From Deltaproteobacteria bacterium (lineage in GTDB: Bacteria > Desulfobacterota > DSM-4660 > Desulfatiglandales > HGW-15), in contig JAFGGA010000069.1 in assembly GCA_016930835.1 (NCBI GenBank), positions 1 through 40,316 on the forward strand: a DNA stretch of 40,316 bases. Reading direction: 5' to 3'. The position numbers were made by a program, and so were the translations under genes. Below the pieces are notes generated by a model, which did no database searches, was not told the DNA's origin, and saw only the letters and a list, made by a program, of their open reading frames with translations. Positions 26,206-33,104 of the stretch are shown here, in pieces. Every line of letters starts with the position of its first letter. Position 1 is the first letter of the stretch.

Positions 26206-27156
26206 ATGTCATTGGTGGTTTCTCATCTTAAAATGCTTTCAGACCATAGACGGCTCGAATCGTACCGTCAAGCGATCTTTCAAACCGTGAAAAAGGGAGA
26301 TGTGGTCGCTGATATAGGGACGGGAACCGGCGTATTGGCTGTTTTTGCTGTTCAGGCCGGAGCCAAAAAGGTTTATGCCGTTGAAATAAGCCCCATCATA
26401 GATGTCGCGAAAAAAACAGCAAAAGAAAATGGATGCTTCGATTCCATTGAATTTATACAAAAAGAATCAAAAAATGTGGATTTTGCCGAACCCATCAACC
26501 TGATCGTCACGGAGACCATTGGCGCCCTGGGGATCGATGAACGGATAGTGGATATCTTATCCGACGTGAGGAAACGATTTCTGGATGAACGGGGTCGAAT
26601 CATCCCCGCATCCCTGTCCCTCTTGGCCGCTCCCGTTTCCTTCACGGAGGGGCATCCTTTTCGATTTTTGGATAGATCTTTCCATGGGATACAAACGCAA
26701 AACCTCAAACGACTGGCCGTGAACAATATCTATGGCCTGAAAACGGATTCTCTGGATCAGACTCGACTGGTATCCAAACCGACCAAAATCTTTGAAGCCC
26801 ATTTTTACTCATGCGAACCCATTCGATTTCCATTGCATATGGATGGGTCATTTGAGATTTTTGATGAGAGTATCCTTGATGGCATAATGGTATTTCCTGA
26901 GATAGGACTCACGGATGAGATCACCTTGTCGCTTTGGGAGGAAGATCACTTTTTACCCACACATTGGGACGTCTCTTTTTTCCCAATGTCAGAAGAAATC
27001 ATGACCCATAGGAATGATATCGTAAGTTTCAGGCTGACCTTTACCGAAAAAAACGGTCTCATCTGGCAGGTCGGAGTGGAAGGAGAAAAACAAAAAAAGG
27101 TCCTGACCCAACTCTCCACCTTCGGACTCCCGTCGCTACGGCATTTGATGCCTTAG
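26206..27156 (+). CDS. PRMT-like SAM-dependent methyltransferase
   Basis: A 316-residue class I methyltransferase. Motif I VVADIGTGTGVLAVFA lies at about 33-48, and the N-terminal MLSDHRRLESYRQAI matches the entry helix of arginine methyltransferases. The segment TETIGALGIDER (about 102-113) occupies the position of the PRMT double-Glu loop, with only a partial match, so arginine may not be the target. AAGGAG sits 10 nt before the ATG at 26206; an ATG at 26197 is only 1 nt from it and less likely. The gene converges on the RiPP precursor gene and their coding ends overlap by 4 bp. Peptide methylation is inferred from context; protein or small-molecule targets are possible. Confidence 0.8.
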   Translation: MSLVVSHLKMLSDHRRLESYRQAIFQTVKKGDVVADIGTGTGVLAVFAVQAGAKKVYAVEISPIIDVAKKTAKENGCFDSIEFIQKESKNVDFAEPINLIVTETIGALGIDERIVDILSDVRKRFLDERGRIIPASLSLLAAPVSFTEGHPFRFLDRSFHGIQTQNLKRLAVNNIYGLKTDSLDQTRLVSKPTKIFEAHFYSCEPIRFPLHMDGSFEIFDESILDGIMVFPEIGLTDEITLSLWEEDHFLPTHWDVSFFPMSEEIMTHRNDIVSFRLTFTEKNGLIWQVGVEGEKQKKVLTQLSTFGLPSLRHLMP

Positions 27157-27419
27157 CCGGCTCCTGGCCCTCCTCTACAAACCATTGCGGTAAAAGGTCC
27201 GCCGCCGGTCCTGCAGACGACAGGCCTATCCGGATTCCCCCCCGGACAGCCAAGCGTTGGTGCAGGCCCACCTGGACAGGTTCCCGCCCTGAACGGACCG
27301 CCTCCCGGACAATCGGAAAAAATACTGCCGACAACACAGGAGAGTCCCATGGCCTGTTCAAACACACCGCCTATTTCTTTGATGGTTGGGGGCTCATATT
27401 TTTTTCTTTTTTTCGACAT
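27153..27419 (-). CDS. Cys-rich RiPP precursor peptide A2
   Basis: An 88-residue peptide, downstream member of a tandem pair. The leader (1-27) has Y8-x2-P11-x-I13-x3-G17-x5-A23-x-G25, the pattern by which lasso-type leaders bind PqqD-like RRE domains, with Ala where lasso leaders have Thr. The core (about 26-88) holds cysteines at 28, 37, 48, 58, 69 and 81, spaced 9, 11, 10, 11 and 12 residues, within Gly/Pro-rich units: CPGG occurs three times and a CRGG ends the series. Leader identity with A1 is nearly complete while the core diverges, as expected for a precursor family. It has no signal peptide. The gene ends 4 bp inside the convergent methyltransferase gene. The modification and cleavage site are inferred, not visible. 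Confidence 0.82.
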   Translation of the reverse strand: MSKKRKKYEPPTIKEIGGVFEQAMGLSCVVGSIFSDCPGGGPFRAGTCPGGPAPTLGCPGGNPDRPVVCRTGGGPFTAMVCRGGPGAG

Positions 27420-27465
27420 ATCCCGATCTTATTTCTGATTGTGTCCATCCACCAGTCTCTCCTTG

Positions 27466-27711
27466 TCAGGCTGTCGTGGAAAAGGTCCCGCCACCGGCCT
27501 GGCAGACAGTGGCCACATCCGTCCGTCCTCCGGGGCAACCTTGACTTGGAGCCGGTCCGCCCGGACAGGTCCGACCGAAACCGGGACCGCCGGAGCAGTC
27601 CGAGAATACGGTTCCCACCGCGCATGACAACCCCATGGCCTGTTCAAACACGCCCCCGATTTCTTTGATAAAAGGCGGATGATACTCCTTTCTCTTTTCT
27701 TTATCAGGCAT
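27466..27711 (-). CDS. Cys-rich RiPP precursor peptide A1
   Basis: An 81-residue peptide, paralogous to A2. The leader has Y10-x2-P13-x-I15-x3-G19-x5-A25-x-G27 and shares the run IKEIGGVFEQAMGLSC with A2. Core cysteines are at 30, 39, 49, 59 and 70, spaced 9, 10, 10 and 11 residues, with two CPGG units; compared with A2 the sixth cysteine segment is replaced by a short Ser/Thr tail TFSTTA, a possible target for the neighbouring kinase-like protein. The start overlaps the end of the HPr-kinase-like gene by 8 bp and AGGTG lies just before it, so the peptide is translationally coupled to the biosynthetic operon. A2 begins 46 bp after its stop. Confidence 0.82.
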   Translation of the reverse strand: MPDKEKRKEYHPPFIKEIGGVFEQAMGLSCAVGTVFSDCSGGPGFGRTCPGGPAPSQGCPGGRTDVATVCQAGGGTFSTTA

Positions 27712-28762
27712 GATTCACCTCGCTTTCACGGTTGAGTATGGCACTATCCCATAAATCCCGCCTCTTTGAAAATTGCAGTCTGTACGCGGGTAAACACCCC
27801 ACCATGTCTTTGGTGATATAGAAGCCCTTTTCGGCTGTTTCTCTATCCATGAATTTATAAAAGTGAATCATATGCCTTAAAATGCAATCCATCAATTCAT
27901 TTTTTTTTACCGGTAGAGTCTTGTTTTGATCGGCCTTTTCCAATATAAAAACCTTTTGAAGCTGGATCTTTGCCGGGTCTCCATCTTTGCCGGGCCGATC
28001 GAACTGCCGAAAAGGTGAATCATAGACAAATACGGCGCCCATTTCTCTTTTTAGAATCACCCCATCATCTGACAAACAAATATCCGGACCGATTAACCGG
28101 GTAATGGTTGATTTACCCGCACCCGAAACGCCCAAAAACAAATAACCATGACCGTCCTTTTGAAGGGCGCTGCCATGAAGCAACAAGCCGTGATTGTAAA
28201 TCAGCAGATGGGAGAGGATAAACATGATACCGTTAAGTATCCCGGACCAAATCATGCTTTGGCCCAGATCGAAAATCTTCATCATCCACTGAACCAGTGG
28301 AAAACGTTTGAATGTCTCTCCTATAAAAAGAAAGGCCGTTCTGGTTCCTGTATCAAAAAAAAAGAGGTCCATCCCGATCCGGGCATATGTTAGCCTTTGC
28401 CCATCAATCATCTGACGAATATGCCGGACTACCTCGGATTCGGGGTCCAGATACTGCATGAGCCTGAGAGACAGATCGATACGATCAGGCTGATCATCCC
28501 GTGGATATCGGCCATGGACCTCTGAAAAAAAATTTCTGAAGCGGTCAATCTCGATCATTTCCCAGGGATGTTTATAGATATATGGGAACGGAATAATCCT
28601 GATATTACAGGTGGCTTCACCGGAAGCGGCGTGATAATCTCCAAGAAACCTCTTCACGAGATGTAATAGATAACCATTACTTGATTCCGTGGTGAGACGA
28701 ATCGTCTCTCCCCCTATTTGGAGATCCCAATCTAGATCTGGAGTGTTTTTCCGTTCAGACAT
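27704..28762 (-). CDS. HPr-kinase-like ATPase of RiPP locus
   Basis: A 352-residue protein related to the C-terminal catalytic domain of HprK. The HGSAL segment (196-200), Walker A GVSGAGKST (211-219) and LSDDGV after it match the HprK pattern; the N-terminal 190 residues are unlike HprK and resemble the variable part of HprK-related proteins in peptide clusters. In Paenibacillus lasso clusters such kinases phosphorylate the peptide C-terminus; here the substrate is inferred. I start at the ATG at 28762, which overlaps the end of the preceding radical SAM gene by 8 bp; a longer frame begins at 28819 inside that gene. It overlaps precursor A1 by 8 bp. Confidence 0.8.
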   Translation of the reverse strand: MSERKNTPDLDWDLQIGGETIRLTTESSNGYLLHLVKRFLGDYHAASGEATCNIRIIPFPYIYKHPWEMIEIDRFRNFFSEVHGRYPRDDQPDRIDLSLRLMQYLDPESEVVRHIRQMIDGQRLTYARIGMDLFFFDTGTRTAFLFIGETFKRFPLVQWMMKIFDLGQSMIWSGILNGIMFILSHLLIYNHGLLLHGSALQKDGHGYLFLGVSGAGKSTITRLIGPDICLSDDGVILKREMGAVFVYDSPFRQFDRPGKDGDPAKIQLQKVFILEKADQNKTLPVKKNELMDCILRHMIHFYKFMDRETAEKGFYITKDMVGCLPAYRLQFSKRRDLWDSAILNRESEVNHA

Positions 28763-29831
28763 AACCTTGTTTTTGTCCCGCGTAGACCATATAACATGAA
28801 AAAGGATCCCACCCGTCAATACCCTTTCCTAAATTATAAGGTACGGCGGGACAGCCACCCCGACATACGGAGATGAAAGAACACCCTAGGCACTCTTCAA
28901 ACGAATTCATTCGCTTTGAGTAACGTTCTCGAAATCGTTCAAACCCCTTTGAGTGAAGCCAGATGGATTGAAAGGGCGCTTCCCGGACATTCCCCACCTG
29001 ATAATCCCAAAGCCTATCGCATGGAATCACCCCGCCTTCCGGTCGGATAGCGCACTCGGAGACGCTTCCGCCGCAACTGGTAATCCAATTGGCCTCATGA
29101 ACAGACTCCCCCTTTGGTTCCGAATGAGAAATACGTTCCATGAGATCGAAGGTCTCAAGCATGTTGCCACCCACTAAGCCGGCATGGTCCCTGCGTAAAT
29201 CCTTTAGGCAATGCTCAACATCCTTTTCATCTTCAAAGTCAAGACGAAGCTCATCGAAATGGGCTATGGCCCCCCCTTGAGGAGAAAGGGGGGAAAAGGA
29301 AATACGGGATACGCCGATCCTTTTCGCAAGATTGACCATGTGAGGAAGAAAATTTTGATTTATTTTGTGTACCACCACATTAAAGGATAATGGGATGCCC
29401 GATTCCATGAACTGAACCACGCCCTCCATCATCTTCTTAAAAGAGCCTTGCCCCCTCATCCTGTCATGGGTTCGCTCATCAGGTCCGTCCAAAGAAACCT
29501 GTACATTATCCACACGGTTGGAATCGGCAAGCAAGTTTATCGCGGATCGATTGATGATCGTTCCGTTGGTATTGATGGAGATTCTAAAATGGTACTGAAA
29601 AATCCGCTTTAGAATCTCATCCAGATCGGATCGGAGAAATGGTTCCCCTCCTGAAATCACCAGGTTGAAGACCTTGATCCGGGCGAGTTCGTCGATAAGC
29701 CTTTTCCATTCTACCAGGTTCAGGTCCCCGGGATGGTTCTTGGTTGTAGAAACCGCGCAATAGATACAAATGAGGTTGCACCTGTTGGTGACATTGAGTG
29801 TGACCTTCTGAGGGGCTGAAGGGATCTTCAT
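28755..29831 (-). CDS. Radical SAM/SPASM protein 2 of RiPP locus
   Basis: A 358-residue radical SAM enzyme. The 4Fe-4S/SAM cysteines are C18-x3-C22-x2-C25 in RCNLICIYC; ISGGEPFL is the SAM-binding GGE motif. The C-terminal third has a SPASM-type set: CGGSVSEC, PCDRL, then CLGC, CRGGCP and a last Cys, enough for auxiliary clusters. SPASM enzymes commonly install thioether, C-C or related crosslinks in peptides, and a Cys-rich target is next door. The gene overlaps radical SAM 1 by 4 bp (ATGA) and the HPr-kinase-like gene by 8 bp, so it belongs to a tightly coupled operon. The chemistry is inference. Confidence 0.88.
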   Translation of the reverse strand: MKIPSAPQKVTLNVTNRCNLICIYCAVSTTKNHPGDLNLVEWKRLIDELARIKVFNLVISGGEPFLRSDLDEILKRIFQYHFRISINTNGTIINRSAINLLADSNRVDNVQVSLDGPDERTHDRMRGQGSFKKMMEGVVQFMESGIPLSFNVVVHKINQNFLPHMVNLAKRIGVSRISFSPLSPQGGAIAHFDELRLDFEDEKDVEHCLKDLRRDHAGLVGGNMLETFDLMERISHSEPKGESVHEANWITSCGGSVSECAIRPEGGVIPCDRLWDYQVGNVREAPFQSIWLHSKGFERFRERYSKRMNSFEECLGCSFISVCRGGCPAVPYNLGKGIDGWDPFSCYMVYAGQKQGYV

Positions 29832-30967
29832 GAACGTCGGTCCCTGTTGATCAGAGCGATCTCATCATCCAGCAAAATCCTCGATTCAGGGAAGAGACCC
29901 ATTTGAAAAACTTCTTCGCACATTCCATAGGGAGCCGTCAGCGGCAGCCCTTTCCCCAAAAGATCCGCCCGGCAAAATCCCAGGCAATGATATCTGAAAA
30001 GACATCGACCGCAAATCCCTTGCAGCTCAAAAGGGATCTTGTCACGGATCTCTTTAAATATTTCTCCTTCCCGCCATATGAGCACGATGCTCTGTTCTTT
30101 AACGTTCCCGAGGATAAGATCTTTATTCCTCCTTCCAATGCCGCATATGGAGACATCCCCGTTGGAAAGAATGCCGCAGATATTATGGATCTTGCAGGTA
30201 CAAAGGCCATATAGAGCGAATTCGTTTATGCCCTTTAATGCAGGAGGAAGATACAGATCAATATGCATGCCCGAATATTTCGTGGGGAATTCTTCCTCCA
30301 CTCTTTTTTCCAAGGCCATGAGTTCATCATTGGCAAGGCCTCGGCAAGACATATTTTGCAAATCCGTTGGTCCCAGCAGGGCGACGGGATTGATTTCGAA
30401 CGACCGCACACCCAAATCGGAGATCAATCGCATCGTATTCTCGAGGTCACCGGCATTTGCCTTTTGTAAACAGAAGATGACCTGCGGATATATTCCATGT
30501 TCCATGAGCATTTTGATCGCAGCAACGGTTTTTTGAAAGCTCCCTTTTACACCCCTGATCTTTTCATGAACCAGAGGTCTACTCCCATCGAGACTGGTGC
30601 AAAATTGATGGATATTATAGGTCAAAAGACGTGGGATCATATCCTTTGTGAGAAGGGTTCCATTGGTTTCAAAAGTCATCGAAAGCCCGTGTTGATGAAA
30701 CATATCGAGATATTCAAAAAGCTGAGGATTCAAAAAAGGCTCACCACCGGTGATTTTTATGTGGTTTAACCCCAGCGGGATTGCATCCATTACAACCCGC
30801 TCCATGGCCTCGACCGATATATTATCCTGATTACGGGCTTGATAAGTCGCTTCATCGGCGGTGTAGTCCGGACCGATCCAACAATGGTTGCAACGAAGAT
30901 TGCAAGACTCCGTCGGATAAAAATAGATGGATCGTAAAGGAAAATCCAAGTCCCTATTTGGTGTCAT
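29828..30967 (-). CDS. Radical SAM/SPASM protein 1 of RiPP locus
   Basis: A 379-residue radical SAM protein. C22-x3-C26-x2-C29 in SCNLRCNHC binds the SAM cluster and KITGGEPFLNP is the GGE motif. The C-terminal part (about 255-350) has CTCKIHNICG, VSICG, CGRCLFRYHC and GFCRAD, a SPASM/twitch-like cysteine set. I start at ATG 30967 (AAAGAGG 10 nt upstream), 25 bp after the second PqqD-like gene; the frame extends to 31018 inside that gene. It differs clearly from radical SAM 2, so the two probably have separate jobs on the same peptides, or one serves as a partner. Confidence 0.87.
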   Translation of the reverse strand: MTPNRDLDFPLRSIYFYPTESCNLRCNHCWIGPDYTADEATYQARNQDNISVEAMERVVMDAIPLGLNHIKITGGEPFLNPQLFEYLDMFHQHGLSMTFETNGTLLTKDMIPRLLTYNIHQFCTSLDGSRPLVHEKIRGVKGSFQKTVAAIKMLMEHGIYPQVIFCLQKANAGDLENTMRLISDLGVRSFEINPVALLGPTDLQNMSCRGLANDELMALEKRVEEEFPTKYSGMHIDLYLPPALKGINEFALYGLCTCKIHNICGILSNGDVSICGIGRRNKDLILGNVKEQSIVLIWREGEIFKEIRDKIPFELQGICGRCLFRYHCLGFCRADLLGKGLPLTAPYGMCEEVFQMGLFPESRILLDDEIALINRDRRS

Positions 30968-30992
30968 GAAACAAAAACCTCTTTGGGTAGAA

Positions 30993-31268
30993 TCATGCAG
31001 ACATAAATCCAAAATCATGCAAGCCTTTTAAAAACATATCGCAATCTTCCGTGATCTTTTCCCTCGACTGATCCGAATATTCCGAGCACAACCTGCCTAC
31101 AAGTTGATCCTTGGTAATGGGTCTTGCGCATAAACGCCAAACCTCAACGCCCGTATCATTCAAATAACAAATCCGGCCGGTACCCGGGTCGAAAAGGAAC
31201 GCCCCGTCGTCTTCTTCCCTCAGCACGATATCCTTTTTTATGATGATCTCTTTGTCCTCATTGAACAT
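30993..31268 (-). CDS. PqqD-like RRE protein 2
   Basis: A 91-residue PqqD-family protein. The fold signature is a beta-strand with GAFLFDPGTGRICYLNDTGVEVWRLC followed by a helical half ending DCDMFLKGLHDFGF, matching the leader-binding RiPP recognition element. I start at ATG 31268, which overlaps the end of the first PqqD-like gene by 11 bp; the longer frame to 31343 runs inside it. In related RiPP systems this protein holds the leader peptide and delivers it to the modifying enzyme. The leader motif in the precursors here fits that function. Confidence 0.82.
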   Translation of the reverse strand: MFNEDKEIIIKKDIVLREEDDGAFLFDPGTGRICYLNDTGVEVWRLCARPITKDQLVGRLCSEYSDQSREKITEDCDMFLKGLHDFGFMSA

Positions 31269-31536
31269 ATATCCAGCCCCTTTCCAAAAGGTTTGCCAGG
31301 AATCGGGTGATATCCTTTTCGATGCGTTCTTCAGGTTGTTCAAATATCTGAGCCGTCATCCGGATGATTTCTCCCAATTCTCTCTGCCCGTCCATTAATC
31401 TCAACAGTTCTACCCCGGTTGAATTGATTTCGCAAGAAACACGCGTATCCAGATCAAAGATAACGCCGCCGTCTTCAAACCCGGTGAAGAGGATATGATC
31501 TTTCAAAAAAAATCTATGGGTTCGATGAACACACAA
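31258..31536 (-). CDS. PqqD-like RRE protein 1
   Basis: A 92-residue PqqD-family protein with GGVIFDLDTRVSCEINSTG, LLRLMDGQRELGEI and DITRFLANLLERGW, the strand-helix plan of RRE proteins. The start codon is TTG at 31536, with AAGGA about 10 nt upstream. It follows the B12-radical SAM gene by 13 bp and overlaps PqqD-like 2. Sequence divergence between the two PqqD-like proteins suggests they do not simply duplicate each other; each may serve one radical SAM enzyme. Confidence 0.8.
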   Translation of the reverse strand: MCVHRTHRFFLKDHILFTGFEDGGVIFDLDTRVSCEINSTGVELLRLMDGQRELGEIIRMTAQIFEQPEERIEKDITRFLANLLERGWIYVQ

Positions 31537-31549
31537 TCCGGTCAGATCC

Positions 31550-32941
31550 TTACGAATGGAAATTCACACGTTCCCGGTTTGAAGCCAGATATTGATTCAA
31601 TTTCTTGTAGGTACTCAACAGATCCGTTGCTTTATCATATGCCGCGACGATCTCTGATGATGAAAAATTCTCCAGACAACTGACCGGCTCTGACGTCCAC
31701 CTTCTCCAACGGCTCCAGTCATAAGAAAAAATCCGGATGCCGTATTTTCCGGGATCATAAAAAAATTCCGTTCCCGGATACGGGACGAAAATAAAGGCAT
31801 AACCGCTTTTCAGTAAACCCTTTTCCAGAAAGGACTTGAATTGTCCATAGGTATGATCGGCCTCATGGGCATCATCGCCCGGGTGCCCGATAAGCCAGTA
31901 ACCAGTGAGCCAAATATTATTCCGCATCAGCTTCTCGCAACCGCTATGGACACTTTCAAAGCTGAGACTTTTGTTCATCTCTCTCAGCACCTTTTGCGAA
32001 AAGCTTTCAATCCCCACGCAAGTACGGCTGATGCCGGTCTGACGCATGGTATCTATTCCCTCATCGGTCACGGTATCGATGCGGGTCGTAATATAGAAAT
32101 CAGTGGGTAATCGAATATCGTTTTCTCTTATGCTTTGGAAGAACTGAAAGAATTTTTTCGAATGCATGCCCAACATGCTCTCTTCCAAACCGGTAAATTG
32201 GGTCTGGTAAGATTTTTGCAGCATCTCCATCTCTTGAATGACCTTCTCTATGCGGTAGGGCCTGGGCTTGCCCCAAAACTTCTCTTCAATACAGTATTTA
32301 CAATGATAAGCGCAACCTCGATGCAATATCCCGTGAATGTAGGACATCTTTACGAAATCCGCGGGAAGCAATCCAAAATCAACCGGTGGTATTTCGGCCA
32401 GCGAACCATGGATTTCATCTTCATTTCTTCGTATCTTTCCATTTTCTCCAATCGTTATTCCCTTTACAGCTTGGTAATCTCTTTTTTCATAGATCGCCCG
32501 CAAAAGGTTTAACATCACCCATTCACCCTCACCCCTGACCACGATGTCCAATCCAGGGGCCGTTTGAATGCTTTCAACATCACAAAAAGTGGCATGAGAT
32601 CCCCCCATGACCGTTATGATACGTGCATCGATCTCCTTGCACATTTTGATGATATCCACACAATTATGGAAATCTTTAGTATAACAATTGCTTACACCGA
32701 TGACCATCGGATCGACCGATCTGATGGTATCTATTAAGATATGATACACCTCCATCTGATCGATATTGCCTTTGATAAACCCGGATTCATCAACCGGATA
32801 ATCCTTTTTGAAATAAAAACCCAAAGGCAAAACAGTGGTGGGAAATCCTCGTCGATTCAGAAAGGTGGCGATTTCCATAATCCCGCGTGGAAAAATAAAT
32901 AATTCCCCCGGGGGTGATATCAGCAGGCATCTCTTTTTCAT
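31550..32941 (-). CDS. B12-binding radical SAM protein of RiPP locus
   Basis: A 463-residue protein with an N-terminal cobalamin-binding Rossmann domain (about 1-150, with VMGGSHATF) and a radical SAM domain with C210-x3-C214-x2-C217 in RGCAYHCKYC. Later motifs LTGYWLIGHPGD and PYPGTEF are typical of B12-dependent radical SAM methyltransferases and relatives. In RiPP systems such enzymes methylate unreactive carbons or build rings. It is the first gene of the tightly packed block, 13 bp before the PqqD-like pair. Target and reaction are inferred; no peptide-specific feature is visible in it. Confidence 0.85.
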   Translation of the reverse strand: MKKRCLLISPPGELFIFPRGIMEIATFLNRRGFPTTVLPLGFYFKKDYPVDESGFIKGNIDQMEVYHILIDTIRSVDPMVIGVSNCYTKDFHNCVDIIKMCKEIDARIITVMGGSHATFCDVESIQTAPGLDIVVRGEGEWVMLNLLRAIYEKRDYQAVKGITIGENGKIRRNEDEIHGSLAEIPPVDFGLLPADFVKMSYIHGILHRGCAYHCKYCIEEKFWGKPRPYRIEKVIQEMEMLQKSYQTQFTGLEESMLGMHSKKFFQFFQSIRENDIRLPTDFYITTRIDTVTDEGIDTMRQTGISRTCVGIESFSQKVLREMNKSLSFESVHSGCEKLMRNNIWLTGYWLIGHPGDDAHEADHTYGQFKSFLEKGLLKSGYAFIFVPYPGTEFFYDPGKYGIRIFSYDWSRWRRWTSEPVSCLENFSSSEIVAAYDKATDLLSTYKKLNQYLASNRERVNFHS

Positions 32942-33104
32942 TCAGGAAGACCTATGACTGATTGATTGAATGGACAAAATCATAGCACTAATGGATTGAT
33001 ATTGAAAGCAGGTTCAGAGGGTCATCCGGAAAATTTCTTGAGCCCTGCTCCATGAATCCGCAGGGCATTTTGGGTTGAGAACCTGGAGGTCTCAGGACCC
33101 ATTT
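32942..33104. other. Short spacer between GalT-like and B12-radical SAM genes
   Basis: This 163-bp spacer contains an inverted repeat GAGA-CCT/AGG-CTC near 33077-33094 without a T-run. It may hold the promoter of the RiPP operon, so the GalT-like gene could be separate. I see no clear -35/-10 pair. Confidence 0.3.

Noticed and set aside
27439-27668. Plus-strand frames opposite the precursor genes
   Set aside because: Arg/Pro/Ser-rich mirror readings of the Gly/Cys-rich cores; the minus-strand frames have a shared leader and fit the operon.
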